From Actinoplanes oblitus (GTDB taxonomy: Bacteria; Actinomycetota; Actinomycetes; Mycobacteriales; Micromonosporaceae), in NCBI RefSeq assembly GCF_030252345.1, contig NZ_CP126980.1, forward strand, positions 891,501 through 955,500: 64,000 nt of DNA. Direction: 5' to 3'. The first letter of the stretch is position 1. The number at the start of each line of letters is the position of its first letter. Below, piece after piece: positions 1 to 8,792 of this stretch. The notes below the pieces were generated by a model, which was given only the letters and a program-made list of their open reading frames with translations, did no database searches and had not been told where the DNA came from. The position numbers and the translations under genes are program-made.

Positions 1-1034
1 TGCAGGCCGGGGATGATGAGGTCCGGCTCCTCCGGCAGCGACTCCGGCCGGGCGGTGCTCTCGGCGCGGGCCTCGGCCTCGGCTTCGGCGGCGGCGACCC
101 GGTCGGCGGTGGTCGGCCGGCCCAGCGGCCAGCGCGGCACCAGCCGGCCCCGGCGCAGCACCCGGGTGAGCAGCAGCAGGTCGAGGACGGCCACCACGGT
201 CAGCGCCATGCCCCAGCCGGCCGGGCTCTCGATCATCGGGTACGCCAGCAGGGGCGCGACCGGCTGGGTGGCGATCACCGTGGCGTACCGCGGGATGGCC
301 AGGCGGGTGGCGCCGGCGTACACGAAACTGGCGATCGCGGTGACCGCGAAGGTGATGCCCAGGTAGAGCGGGGTGGCCACGTCCGGGCCGCCGGCCAGCG
401 CGCTGCCGTGCAGCGTGTACAGCGTCATCGGCAGCAGGATCAGGCCGATCGCGGCGATCGTCTCGGCGGTCGAGGTGAGCGTGCGGCGGGCCACGCCGGG
501 TGCGACGGTCAGCGCGATCGCGGTGAACAGGGCCAGGATCGTCGCCCGGGCGACCGGGTTGGAGAAGGCCACCCCGGCGAACACCACGGCGGCCACGCCG
601 ATCAGCAGCGCGCCCAGGCCGAGCAGGAGGTTCTGCACCGACTTGGTGGACGCCTCGGGCGGGTGCTCCATCGGCGCCAGCGGCTCCCGGGGCGGGCGCC
701 GCTCGGCACCGGGCACGCCGGACCGGCCGGGCACGCCGAGGCGCCGGGCGCCGGCCGGCGGGGGTGGCGCCTCCTGCGGGCCGGTGGCCCGGGTGCCGGG
801 CGGTGGCGGGGGCGGGTAGTCCCCGGTGTCCGGCTGCGGGCGGCGCGCCTTGGTGCCGGCCTTCTGCTTCTGCGCGTGCGCCAGGATGTCGCGCTGGAAC
901 TGGGCAGCCTGGATCTTGCTGGCGATCTTGGTGCGGGTGGCGGCGGCATCCATGTCCTGCACCTTGAGCGCCGCTATCGAGGCGTCGATCCGAGCCAGTT
1001 CGTCCTGATAGTCAGGCTCGTCAGCCTTCGCCAC
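1..1034 (-). CDS. SCO7613-type large membrane protein (5' part; 3' end off the window)
   Basis: The reading frame is open from a GTG at 1034 leftward past base 1, so 344 codons are visible and the stop lies outside. A GAGGGGG ribosome-binding site sits about 5 nt before the GTG. The N-terminus (about residues 1-65) is charged and helical, probably coiled coil, and is followed by a Pro-rich linker. From about residue 125 there are hydrophobic helices beginning SVQNLLLGLGALLIGVA, a run typical of the actinobacterial SCO7613/DUF2157-like membrane family, whose members can exceed 1000 residues. Function is unknown for the family. It is divergent from the acyl-CoA dehydrogenase gene across about 200 bp. 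The family call is from pattern memory. Confidence 0.7.
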   Translation of the reverse strand, partial: MAKADEPDYQDELARIDASIAALKVQDMDAAATRTKIASKIQAAQFQRDILAHAQKQKAGTKARRPQPDTGDYPPPPPPGTRATGPQEAPPPPAGARRLGVPGRSGVPGAERRPPREPLAPMEHPPEASTKSVQNLLLGLGALLIGVAAVVFAGVAFSNPVARATILALFTAIALTVAPGVARRTLTSTAETIAAIGLILLPMTLYTLHGSALAGGPDVATPLYLGITFAVTAIASFVYAGATRLAIPRYATVIATQPVAPLLAYPMIESPAGWGMALTVVAVLDLLLLTRVLRRGRLVPRWPLGRPTTADRVAAAEAEAEARAESTARPESLPEEPDLIIPGL

Positions 1035-1240
1035 GGGACCCCCTCGCCAGCACTTCGCTCCGTAGTTAGAGCATGCCCGGTTGCGACACCATTAGAACAG
1101 TCTCAAGCGGGTCGAGATCTGTTGAAACGACCCCGAACCCGGCAGCGATATTCCGCACAGACCCGGTTCCGTTGCCCGCCGTGCGCTACGCGCCAGTAAC
1201 ATTGCGGCGGGTCCGTTGCTGAGGGAAGGTTAAGGCGAGC

Positions 1241-2395
1241 ATGACTGATTTCGATGTCTACCGGTTGCCGGAGGATCACGAGACCATCCGCGCCGCCGTG
1301 CGCGAGGTCTGTGACGCCCGGGTGGCTCCGAACGCCGCCGAGGCCGACGAGACCGGGGAGTTCCCCAAGGCGTCGTACGACGCCCTGCGCTCCTCCGACT
1401 TCCACGCCCCGCACATCCCGGTGGAGTACGGCGGCGCCGGCGCGGACGCCCTGGCGACCGCGATCGTGATCGAGGAGGTGGCCCGGGCCTGCGCGTCCTC
1501 GTCGCTGATCCCGGCGGTCAACAAGCTCGGTTCGCTGCCGCTGATCCTCTCGGCCTCCGAGGAGCTCAAGCAGAAGTACCTGTCGAAGGTCGCCGCGGGC
1601 GAGGGCATGTTCTCCTACTGCCTGTCCGAGCCGGAGGCCGGTTCCGACGCCGCGTCGATGACCACCCGCGCGGTGCGCGACGGTGACTTCTGGGTGCTCA
1701 ACGGCGTGAAGCGGTGGATCACCAACGCCGGGGTGTCGGAGTTCTACACGGTCTTCGCGGTCACCGACCCGACCGCCCGCTCGCGTGGCATCTCCGCGTT
1801 CGTGGTGGAGAAGTCGGACCCGGGCGTCAGCTTCGGCGCGCCGGAGAAGAAGCTGGGCATCAAGGGGTCGCCGACCCGCGAGGTGTACTTCGACAACGTA
1901 CGGATCCCGGCCGACCGGATGATCGGTGCCGAGGGCACCGGCTTCGCGACGGCGATGAAGACCCTGGACCACACCCGGGTCACCATCGCGGCGCAGGCGA
2001 TCGGCATCGCGCAGGGCGCGCTGGACTTCGCTTTGGCGTACGCCAAGGACCGCAAGCAGTTCGGCAAGTCGATCGCGGAGTTCCAGGGGCTGCAGTTCAT
2101 GCTCGCCGACATGGGCATGAAGCTGGAGGCCGCCCGGCAGCTGACGTACGCCGCGGCCGGCAAGAGCGAGCGCGGGGACGCGGACCTGACCTACTTCGGC
2201 GCGGCGGCGAAGTGCTTCGCGTCGGACGTGGCCATGGAGATCACCACGGACGCGGTCCAGATCCTCGGTGGGTACGGGTACACGCGCGACTACCCGGTCG
2301 AGCGGATGATGCGGGACGCCAAGATCACCCAGATCTACGAAGGCACCAACCAGGTGCAGCGCATCGTGATGGCGCGACAGCTTTTGAAGGACTGA
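1241..2395 (+). CDS. Acyl-CoA dehydrogenase
   Basis: 384 aa, the usual length for a soluble FAD-dependent acyl-CoA dehydrogenase that oxidises acyl-CoA to 2-enoyl-CoA in fatty-acid or branched-chain amino-acid catabolism. The N-terminal helical domain, the middle beta domain (YCLSEPEAGSDA, then WITNAG) and the C-terminal helical domain are all present. The motif QIYEGTNQVQR near the end carries the expected catalytic glutamate at residue 367. ATG at 1241 follows a purine-rich stretch (gggaaggttaaggcgag). A clear hairpin terminator follows the stop, so it is probably monocistronic. Short/branched-chain specificity is likely from overall resemblance but is not proven. It looks like core metabolism outside the stress island that starts downstream. 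Confidence 0.93.
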   Translation: MTDFDVYRLPEDHETIRAAVREVCDARVAPNAAEADETGEFPKASYDALRSSDFHAPHIPVEYGGAGADALATAIVIEEVARACASSSLIPAVNKLGSLPLILSASEELKQKYLSKVAAGEGMFSYCLSEPEAGSDAASMTTRAVRDGDFWVLNGVKRWITNAGVSEFYTVFAVTDPTARSRGISAFVVEKSDPGVSFGAPEKKLGIKGSPTREVYFDNVRIPADRMIGAEGTGFATAMKTLDHTRVTIAAQAIGIAQGALDFALAYAKDRKQFGKSIAEFQGLQFMLADMGMKLEAARQLTYAAAGKSERGDADLTYFGAAAKCFASDVAMEITTDAVQILGGYGYTRDYPVERMMRDAKITQIYEGTNQVQRIVMARQLLKD

Positions 2396-2422
2396 AAGAG
2401 CGCAAGTTTTAGCAGGTCAGAG

Positions 2423-2452
2423 CGGGGCTGACGGTCCGAGTCAGCCCCGTTT
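2423..2452 (+). terminator. Terminator after acyl-CoA dehydrogenase gene
   Basis: A 10-bp perfect inverted repeat, cggggctgac and gtcagccccg, with a 7-nt loop and followed by TTT, 28 bp after the stop codon. It marks the end of the acyl-CoA dehydrogenase transcript. Confidence 0.8.
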
Positions 2453-2918
2453 GCCATGACGAGTCCTCTCGTCGGGGTGGCGGCAAGACGCTTCCGAGGG
2501 CCGGTGAATCCGATGCTCGCTACGCTAAGTGATTTCTAGAGGGCTCCACCCCCGCGCGGGAAGGCGTTCAAGGCCGGTTGCGGTGAAGGGCCGGCCAGAT
2601 GGCTGCGGGGTTGATCTCGGCTTGCGGTCGTGACGATCCGTTACCGCAGGCCGTCGTGCGGAGTTCTGCTCCGCGCCTCGCTCCTGGGCGATGGGGCTAC
2701 GGCGCGCCAGCGATCGGCCTGGACCACTCCGCGAGGGAACGGGCGGCCACGCCGAGGTACTTCGTGCGGGATCCGGAGTATCGTGGAGAGGTCATCCCAC
2801 AACGCTCCGGACCCCGGCGTCCCTGCTGTTGTGAGGTCTGGGGGCCGGCCATGAGATCCTCGATCCCTGTCGCATCGCGCACCTTCATCCGTCAGCCTGT
2901 CGTCAGCGGGTGGTCGTG
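2453..2918. other. Intergenic region before hemerythrin gene
   Basis: About 470 bp with no convincing gene; the open frames here have poor composition and no ribosome-binding sites. The notable content is CGCTCCGGACCCCGGCG at 2803-2819, which matches the GACCCCGG block found upstream of other island genes. It also forms the palindrome-like CCGGAC-N6-GTCC. A possible -10 (TATCGT, 2779-2784) lies upstream, but at a different spacing from the other copies. Confidence 0.5.
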
Positions 2919-3362
2919 ATGGGCTACTCCGACGTGATCGACCTGCTGCTGGAGCAGCACGACGAGATCCGCCGGCTGTGTGCCGGTGTCGAGCGTTCCC
3001 GGGGTGCGGAACGAGAGCGTCGGTTCGCCGAGCTCGCCCACCTGGTTCACCTGCACGAGCGGGGCGCACGGGTGGTCGTCCATCCGGCCGTCCGCAACGG
3101 CACCGCCACCGCGGACATGGTCGGCGTCGCCCGCACGCTGGAAGGAGCCGCCATCGAGCGGTCCCTCGTGACCCTGCACGACCTCGGCACCCGCCACCCG
3201 GGTTTCGGAAGCGGGTTCGCAGCGCTGTACCGGGCGATCCTGGAGCACGCCACCCGTGAGGAACTGGACGAGTTCCCGATCCTGCGTGTCCAGGTGCCGG
3301 TCCAGCGCCTGCACATGATGGCCGGTGAGCTGAACGACGTGCAGGTCATGGATGCGGCTTGA
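2919..3362 (+). CDS. Hemerythrin HHE-domain protein
   Basis: 147 aa from ATG 2919 (in-frame GTGs at 2910 and 2916 are alternatives; the Shine-Dalgarno is weak). A four-helix hemerythrin-type cation-binding domain is suggested by LLLEQHDEIRRL near the N-terminus, a VHLHERGARVVVHPAV stretch carrying the H...H ligands, and a late HATREELDEFPIL segment carrying H and E/D ligands. Such proteins carry a di-iron centre that binds O2 or senses oxygen, NO or redox state, and are common in actinobacterial hypoxia clusters. It is the first gene of the stress island, convergent with the AI-2E-type permease gene 24 bp away. The upstream GACCCCGG block suggests co-regulation with other island genes. Confidence 0.8.
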   Translation: MGYSDVIDLLLEQHDEIRRLCAGVERSRGAERERRFAELAHLVHLHERGARVVVHPAVRNGTATADMVGVARTLEGAAIERSLVTLHDLGTRHPGFGSGFAALYRAILEHATREELDEFPILRVQVPVQRLHMMAGELNDVQVMDAA

Positions 3363-3386
3363 GCTCACGGAGGCATGCGTGGCGAC

Positions 3387-4739
3387 TCATCGTGACAGGT
3401 CGGTCTCCGTGGTACGCGGTTCCGGCACGGCCAATCTGTCACCGGCTGGTGTCGCCCCTCCGTCGTCCGGTCCCCGGTGGATGGTGTGCTGGAATGCTCT
3501 GTCGTCCGTCGATTCGGTCCCGGGCGGCTGACGGTCCGGGGTGGGTTCGCCGTGAGGATGGCTGAACAGGTATCGCACTGCGGTGTTGAGAACAGCGAGC
3601 AGCGGGACGGCGACCAGCCCGCCGATGATGCCGGCGGCGAGGACGCCGGTGGCGATGGTCAGGATCACGGCCAGGGGATGCAGGGCGACGGCCCGGCCCA
3701 TGATCAGCGGCTGCAGGACATGGCCCTCCAGTTGCTGTACGGCGATCACCACGCCCAGCAGGATCAAAGCCTTGACCAGTCCGACGGTGACGAGAGCGAC
3801 CAGGACGGCGACCGCGCCGGTGAGGGTGGCACCGATGACGGGAATGAAGCCGCCGAGAAAGACCAGCGCGGCCAGGGGCAGGACGAGTGGCACGCGCAGG
3901 ATCGCCAGCCCGATACCGATCCCGACCGCGTCGACGAAGGCGACCAGCACCGTGGCGCGCACATAGGAGACCAGAGTGTGCCACGAGTAGTGCCCGGCGC
4001 GGGCGACGGGCAGCCGGGCGTTGCGGGGCAGCAGGCGGCACAGGAAGGTCCAGATCTGACCGCCGTCGCGCAGGTAGAAGAAGAGCGTGAACAGCACCAG
4101 GAAGAAGCCGGCCACGAGTTCGCCTACGGTGCTGGCGGTGGTGAGTGCGCCGGAGGTGAGGGCGCCCTGGTTTTCGGTGATCGCCGTCCGCAGGCGGCCG
4201 GCGGCATCGTCGAGCTGGGTCTGCGACAGGTGTAGCGGACCCGTCGCGAGCCAGTTCTGCACTTCGTCGATGCCGTGACCGACCTGGGTGCTCAGATCGG
4301 CCAGCTGCGCGACGAAGGTCCGCACGATCAGCGTGAGCCCGCCGACGACCGCGGTCAGGCCGGTGACCAGTACCAGAACCGCGGCAAGGGAACGGTTCAC
4401 ACCCCGGTTGCGCAGAGCCGCGGCGACCGGCTCGAACATCGCGGCCAGCAGCAGGGCGACCACCACCGGGATGACCACCACGCGCAGGTCGCTGATCACC
4501 CGGATGATGAGGTAAGCCGCCGCGATGAACAGGATCAGGCGCCAGGCCCACGCGCCGGCGATGCGCACTCCGCGGGGCAGGCCGTCGTCGACGGACGGCG
4601 TTTGTTCGACCAGCATCAGGGGCGCCGGCACCGCACCGAGTTCGGGTGTGGCGGTGAATGGCGGTGGCGCCAGGGCGCGCTGCGCGGCCGCAAGCCGCCG
4701 CCGCGCCCGCTGACGGGCGGTGGTCACCCAGATGGGCAT
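3387..4739 (-). CDS. AI-2E family transporter (YdiK/TqsA-like permease)
   Basis: 450 aa from ATG 4739, chosen because of a strong GAGGAGG ribosome-binding site 5 nt upstream; the frame is open further upstream but composition there is non-coding. About eight hydrophobic segments are seen: a cluster after residue about 75 (LILFIAAAYLIIRVISDL), a central soluble stretch at about 150-210, then a dense C-terminal helix set with GGFIPVIGATLTGAVAVL and LQPLIMGRAVALHPLAVI, which match the AI-2E exporter family. The tail after about 400 is hydrophilic and Pro-rich. Members export autoinducer-2 or act as Na+(Li+)/H+ antiporters, so the substrate is not predictable here. It ends 24 bp from the hemerythrin stop (convergent). 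Confidence 0.85.
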   Translation of the reverse strand: MPIWVTTARQRARRRLAAAQRALAPPPFTATPELGAVPAPLMLVEQTPSVDDGLPRGVRIAGAWAWRLILFIAAAYLIIRVISDLRVVVIPVVVALLLAAMFEPVAAALRNRGVNRSLAAVLVLVTGLTAVVGGLTLIVRTFVAQLADLSTQVGHGIDEVQNWLATGPLHLSQTQLDDAAGRLRTAITENQGALTSGALTTASTVGELVAGFFLVLFTLFFYLRDGGQIWTFLCRLLPRNARLPVARAGHYSWHTLVSYVRATVLVAFVDAVGIGIGLAILRVPLVLPLAALVFLGGFIPVIGATLTGAVAVLVALVTVGLVKALILLGVVIAVQQLEGHVLQPLIMGRAVALHPLAVILTIATGVLAAGIIGGLVAVPLLAVLNTAVRYLFSHPHGEPTPDRQPPGTESTDDRAFQHTIHRGPDDGGATPAGDRLAVPEPRTTETDLSR

Positions 4740-5150
4740 GGGGCCTCCTCGGGTGTGTCCGGATGATTGCCGGACACCATGGATTCGAGGTTGCCGAAGA
4801 AATAGGGTGACCGGACCACGAACGATGTCGACCGGCTGCCCCGGCAGCCCCTTTCCGCTTCGGGCCTCGGCGGGGAGCCTTACGCCGGCCTGTCCGCTCG
4901 TGATCAGTCGAGTGGACGAAGGGCTGTCGGCTTCAGGCGCCACAGCGGGGCGGTGGGGAGTTACCAGGCCGCGGGGGCTGGACGGCCGCCGTAATCGGTC
5001 GTCTGCTGAGCAGCGACTACGACGTGAAAGATGTCATGGTGGTGATACCCCCCGAAACGGGGCACCAACCACTCGCTTCACCTTACTCCTCGACCGGTTA
5101 CCCGGCTCGCCGAAGGAGCCAGGGTGTGGTCGCTGGCCGCCTCACCTGAT

Positions 5151-6593
5151 TCAGTTGCCGAGGGTGGGGCAGTCGCGGAGGACGCTCCAGCCGAGTATTC
5201 CGGTGACTCGTCCCAGTTTGTCGCCCACGGTGAAGCCGTCGTCGGTGATGTGGCAGGCGTACATGCTGTGGTCGTGGCGGCTGCTGCGCATCTTCAGGAC
5301 GTTGAGGGCCCGGCCGATCTCGGTGCAGCGTTCGAGGTAGCGGAGCTGGATCACGTTGTCGAACAGATACATGAGTCCCACCAGGGGATCTTCCATGGGT
5401 CCGAACGTCGTCGTCTCGCTGGTGACCCAGAGGGAGGCGCCGGCGTCGCGGACGACGCCGAGCAGACTGCGCAGGTAGGCGGGGAACCGGTGCGCCTCGC
5501 GAGCGGCGTTGGTCATGGCGTCCAGGCTGTCGATCACGATCCGGGTGGTCGCGCCGTCCGCGATGTGGTGGCGGATCACGGACGCGAGCACATCGAGGTC
5601 GAGGCTGCCCATCGGCACGTGCGAGACGACCAGTTGGTCGGCGGCGCGGGCGGCTTCGAAGTCCCACCCGAACGTACCGGCCATGTAGATCAGTTGATCG
5701 ACGGTGTCCTGGAAGGTGATGTGGAGACTGCGCTCGCCTCGGGCCAGGCCTTCGGCGACGAATCGCAGAGAGCTGATGGTCTTGCCCACGCCACACGCTC
5801 CGAGCAGGAGGGTGGCGTCACCGTCGGGTATCCCACCGCCCATCAACGCGTCCAGCCCGGGAATCCCGGAGGGGATGCGCCCACTGCTAGGCGTCACTGT
5901 CTCGGGCAGGAACGACTCGACACGGGGATACACCTGGAAGCCGTCGGCGGTGATGTGCACGGCGTGCGTGCCGTTGAGGTGCGTGGCGGCACGCAGCTTC
6001 ACGACTCGCAGACCGCGTCGGTCGACCGGCTCGCGGGACTCGTGCGTCAGGTGGATGATGCCGTCCGCCAGGGCGAACTCCACCCCGGTCTGCATGTCCT
6101 CGGGGGTGTATTCGCCGAGCAGCAGCAGCACCGTTCCGCTGTGCGCGACGCGGCTGGTCAGGTCGTACAACGACATGCGGAGGGCATGGTCGCTGACGAA
6201 GTCCCGCAGCATCTTGGCGCTGTCGATCACCACCAGCGCCGGCTGGTCGTCGAGGGCTTTGCGGACCACCTCGTCGATCAACGCTTCGAGGTAGCTCTCG
6301 CCGGTGTCGCGAAGCATGTCACCCAGGTGCACGTATTCGACCTTCGGTCCCACAGCCTCCGGGTCGAAGAACGGAAACCTGCTCAGGTGCTCGACGAGTT
6401 TGGTGTGCGGCTCCGACAGGGTCGTGTAATAGACGGCCCTGTGCTCGACGGTGGCGTTGGCGAAGCAGATCTGCTGGGCCAGGATCGTCTTACCGGATCC
6501 GGGCGGCCCGGCCACGACGACCATCGAGCCGCGCTGCAGGCCGCCACCGAGGATCAGGTCCAGATCCGCCAGCCCGGTCGACAGCCGCTTCAC
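5151..6593 (-). CDS. Double-domain KaiC-like RecA-family ATPase
   Basis: 480 aa with two tandem KaiC/RadA-type domains. Walker A motifs are GPPGSGKT (residues 29-36) and GACGVGKT (265-272). Walker B-like strands are ALVVIDS in domain 1 and RIVIDSL in domain 2. The adjacent Glu pair (EE) of cyanobacterial KaiC is absent: domain 1 has TTLSEPHTKL and domain 2 has ITFQDTVDQL, so the catalysis may be altered. The start codon is GTG and overlaps the stop of the upstream response-regulator gene as GTGA, implying translational coupling. There is no KaiA or KaiB nearby, so a clock role is unlikely. Stand-alone KaiC-like ATPases paired with receiver proteins in actinobacteria are thought to be signalling switches. 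Confidence 0.85.
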   Translation of the reverse strand: MKRLSTGLADLDLILGGGLQRGSMVVVAGPPGSGKTILAQQICFANATVEHRAVYYTTLSEPHTKLVEHLSRFPFFDPEAVGPKVEYVHLGDMLRDTGESYLEALIDEVVRKALDDQPALVVIDSAKMLRDFVSDHALRMSLYDLTSRVAHSGTVLLLLGEYTPEDMQTGVEFALADGIIHLTHESREPVDRRGLRVVKLRAATHLNGTHAVHITADGFQVYPRVESFLPETVTPSSGRIPSGIPGLDALMGGGIPDGDATLLLGACGVGKTISSLRFVAEGLARGERSLHITFQDTVDQLIYMAGTFGWDFEAARAADQLVVSHVPMGSLDLDVLASVIRHHIADGATTRIVIDSLDAMTNAAREAHRFPAYLRSLLGVVRDAGASLWVTSETTTFGPMEDPLVGLMYLFDNVIQLRYLERCTEIGRALNVLKMRSSRHDHSMYACHITDDGFTVGDKLGRVTGILGWSVLRDCPTLGN

Positions 6594-6949
6594 TTCGCGC
6601 CACGTCCTTCCCGCAGTAGGCCTTCAGCCACCTCGAGAAGCTCAGCGCTTTGACACGGCTTGGCGAGAGCGGCGTCGGCGTCGACCGCCAAGTGCGCGTC
6701 GCCGCTGACCGCCAGGACCGGAATCGAGATGGTCGCCGGGTCGGACCGAAGCGCTCGGATCAGTTCGACACCGCCCATGATCGGCATCATCATGTCGGTC
6801 ACCACCAGATCCGGTGCCGACGTGTGCACCGAGACGAGAGCGGCGGCACCGTCACCGGCCTCACTGACCTCGTGGCCGGCACGGAGGAACACGCGGCGCA
6901 TCATGAATCGGAGGTCCGGCTCGTCATCGACCACCAGAATCCTGCCCAC
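6590..6949 (-). CDS. Stand-alone REC-domain response regulator
   Basis: A single CheY-like receiver domain with no output domain, 119 aa from GTG 6949. Upstream in-frame starts exist at TTG 6997 and GTG 6988, but the domain begins directly with GRILVVDDEPDLR, favouring 6949. Conserved residues are present: the acidic pair in VVDDEPD, the phospho-acceptor Asp in LVVTDMMMP, the Ser in AVSGD and the Lys in LAKPC. It overlaps the KaiC-like gene by 4 bp (GTGA), so the two probably form a signalling pair in which phosphorylation state is read by, or sets, the ATPase. No histidine kinase gene is nearby. Confidence 0.85.
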   Translation of the reverse strand: MGRILVVDDEPDLRFMMRRVFLRAGHEVSEAGDGAAALVSVHTSAPDLVVTDMMMPIMGGVELIRALRSDPATISIPVLAVSGDAHLAVDADAALAKPCQSAELLEVAEGLLREGRGAK

Positions 6950-7400
6950 CGAACCCGTCCGTTCACGAGGCAGCCTGCCAGCCCCCACCGTGATCAAGAT
7001 ACGCTGATCGGACCTGTGCGGTGGTGCATATCCAGCGATTGCGACAGGGCTTCAAGCGGCCGACATCTCCGGTGACTTCCGGTTCCCGAATGATCCGGGA
7101 GGCCCCGCATACGGCTGGCCGGACGATGTCGCGGGGCAGGTGCCGTCTCACTGTGGGCACGGTTGAGCTGGCTGCGCGTACAGTTGGGGTGACCGATGGC
7201 TCCGTCATCGGCGTCGGCCTCGGCGGCGTGCGGTCCGTCAGTCGGATGCCGCGCGGTTCACCGGACTCGGTGAACCTCATCATCGCCCGCGCAGCCGCCA
7301 CCCATGATCGGCAGCAGCACCCCGGCGTCGGATCGCCCGTGGCGCACCATGCTTACGGCCGCCGGACAACTTCCCGTGCGCAACGACCACGACGGACGGC
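6950..7400. other. Intergenic region between REC and YihY genes
   Basis: About 450 bp without a credible gene. It carries copy A of the duplicated promoter-leader element (7165-7287), oriented toward the YihY gene. The REC operon promoter must also lie here on the minus strand, but I could not assign it. Confidence 0.6.
7165..7287 (+). promoter_or_regulatory. Duplicated promoter-leader element, copy A (upstream of YihY gene)
   Basis: This 123-nt stretch matches 21430-21553 (copy B), with 44 of the first 48 positions identical and a few single-base indels after that. It contains a TACAGT -10-like hexamer (7179-7184). Nine nt later is a 7-bp hairpin: CCGATGG (7193-7199), loop CTCCG, TCATCGG (7205-7211). 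A second inverted repeat, GGTTCACCG/CGGTGAACC with a 4-nt loop, lies near 7256-7277. The indels shift any reading frame, so the conservation is not protein-coding. It lies 114-236 nt before the YihY start. Confidence 0.65.
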
Positions 7401-8606
7401 ATGATGGCGAGCGGCATGGTCGAGCGGACCGTTGCAGGGTGGCAGCGTGCGCGGCGCCGCCACCGCTGGCTGGATCACCTGGCGCGCGCGTTGGTGCGTT
7501 ACGACGAGGCCGATGGTGGCCGGCTCGCCGCCGCGCTCACGTACTACGCGTTCTTCGCGACATTCGCGTTTGCCTTGCTCGGCTTCGCGGCTTTCGGATT
7601 CGTGCTCGACAGGCCGGAGGTACAGCAGTCGTTGCAGCGGTATCTCGCCGAGAACCTGCCCAGTCTCGACGTGGAGCAACTGCGGGTGGCCCGCGGGACC
7701 ATCGGATTCGTCGCCTTTCTCGGCCTCCCGGTCACCGGATGGTTCTGGATCGACGCCATGCGCTCCTGCATCCGCAAGGTATGGCAGCTTCCCGAGTATC
7801 CGGGCCGCATCGGGCCGCGCCTACTCCTCGATCTGCTCGCCCTGGTGGGGCTCGGCCTGCTGCTGGCCGCCTCCCTCGTCATGGCGTTCCTCACCGTCGC
7901 CGTCGCCAATCGTCTGATCCAGCCGTCAGGCGCGAGCGCCGTCCAGGGCCGGTGGCTGCTCACCGCGGTCAGTTTCATGGTCAGCATCGGGGTGAACACC
8001 CTGCTGGCGACCGCGGTTCTGTCCGGCCTGCCCCGGTTGCGCATGCCACTGCGCCGCGTCGTCGTACCCGCGCTGATCGTGGCGCTCGGGCTGGAATTAC
8101 TCAAGACTGTCGGCCGCGTCTTCGTGCAGCACGTGGAGGCGAACCCGACGTACCAGGTCGTCGCCGGAACGGTCGGGTTGCTGTTCTCCCTCAATATCAT
8201 CAATCAATTGATCATGTTTGCCGCGGCACTCGCCGCGACCAGCAGCGCCGGTGACGTCACCGACCTGTCCGCCCGAGCCTCATCGCCAAGCCGTACCTCC
8301 GGTCGGAGCGATCACGCCGCACACCTGGCCGGGTCACCCGATGAACACGTCGGCGACGCCGGCTGGGCCGATCGCGGCGAGAGGCGCTCTGCCGGGCTCC
8401 GCGGTGAGGACACCGAGCAGCCCGGTCAGCTTCAGGACACGACGCACGATGCCTTGCGGGTCCTTGATCCGCAGTCGACAACCTGTGCGGGCGCCGACCT
8501 GGCGCGCGACGATCAGGGCGGTGAGTCCGCTGCAGTCCAGGAACGTGACCGCGGCGAGTTCGACGTCGATGCGGCGCGGGCGCAGCGCGAAAAGAACGGT
8601 GAGTAG
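7401..8606 (+). CDS. YihY/BrkB family inner-membrane protein with antisense-overlapping tail
   Basis: 401 aa from ATG 7401 (in-frame ATGs at 7404 and 7416). Residues about 25-285 form the YihY/virulence-factor BrkB domain with about six membrane helices, including AALTYYAFFATFAFALLGFAAFG near the N-terminus and FSLNIINQLIMFAAALAAT near the end of the domain. Molecular function is unknown for the family; it was once mis-assigned as RNase BN. The last 115 or so residues are hydrophilic and low in hydrophobic content, and 273 bp of the frame lies antisense within the STAS gene. The family normally ends near residue 290, so the ancestral stop may have been lost. Its leader is duplicated elsewhere in the window. 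Confidence 0.75.
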   Translation: MMASGMVERTVAGWQRARRRHRWLDHLARALVRYDEADGGRLAAALTYYAFFATFAFALLGFAAFGFVLDRPEVQQSLQRYLAENLPSLDVEQLRVARGTIGFVAFLGLPVTGWFWIDAMRSCIRKVWQLPEYPGRIGPRLLLDLLALVGLGLLLAASLVMAFLTVAVANRLIQPSGASAVQGRWLLTAVSFMVSIGVNTLLATAVLSGLPRLRMPLRRVVVPALIVALGLELLKTVGRVFVQHVEANPTYQVVAGTVGLLFSLNIINQLIMFAAALAATSSAGDVTDLSARASSPSRTSGRSDHAAHLAGSPDEHVGDAGWADRGERRSAGLRGEDTEQPGQLQDTTHDALRVLDPQSTTCAGADLARDDQGGESAAVQERDRGEFDVDAARAQREKNGE

Positions 8607-8741
8607 CTCCGCGTGCAGCATACCGACGGTCGCCAGGTCGATCTCGCCGATCATGACGACCCGGACGACGCCCGGTGACGGGCAACTGAGGTCGATACGC
8701 AACGGTGATGACAGGGCCACCGCGGGGCGACTGATGTCCAT
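8334..8741 (-). CDS. STAS-domain anti-sigma factor antagonist
   Basis: 135 aa from ATG 8741, preceded by a GGAGGG ribosome-binding site. The fold is SpoIIAA/RsbV-like: a first strand (VVRVVMIGEIDLAT), then VTFLDCSGLTAL, which contains the Ser phosphorylated by partner anti-sigma kinases, and a C-terminal helix. Proteins of this type release a sigma factor by binding its anti-sigma kinase when dephosphorylated. No cognate kinase or full sigma factor is adjacent, although a region-2-only sigma-like gene lies at 20.7-21.1 kb. A perfect GGGTCCGGACCC palindrome lies about 50 nt upstream (8793-8804). Its 3' part overlaps the tail of the convergent YihY gene. Confidence 0.85.
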   Translation of the reverse strand: MDISRPAVALSSPLRIDLSCPSPGVVRVVMIGEIDLATVGMLHAELLTVLFALRPRRIDVELAAVTFLDCSGLTALIVARQVGARTGCRLRIKDPQGIVRRVLKLTGLLGVLTAEPGRAPLAAIGPAGVADVFIG

Positions 8742-8792
8742 GGTCCCTCCAGCCAACGACCTTCGTCCGAAGAAATGCGTGGTGGGCGGGCA

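Noticed and set aside
2530..2590. tRNA-like fragment or att site (TTCAAGG-like arm) between acyl-CoA dehydrogenase and hemerythrin genes
   Set aside because: No cloverleaf with acceptor and anticodon stems can be drawn, and no integrase or direct repeat is present.
5050..5062. Short hairpin CCCCG/CGGGG after the KaiC-like gene as a terminator
   Set aside because: Only 5 bp of stem with a 3-nt loop and no U tract; too weak to call.
7193..7211. ANTAR dual-hexaloop RNA or a known riboswitch in the duplicated leader
   Set aside because: The loops are 5 and 4 nt and lack the A1/G4 hexaloop pattern, and no known riboswitch core is evident. Kept only as an unnamed structured leader.
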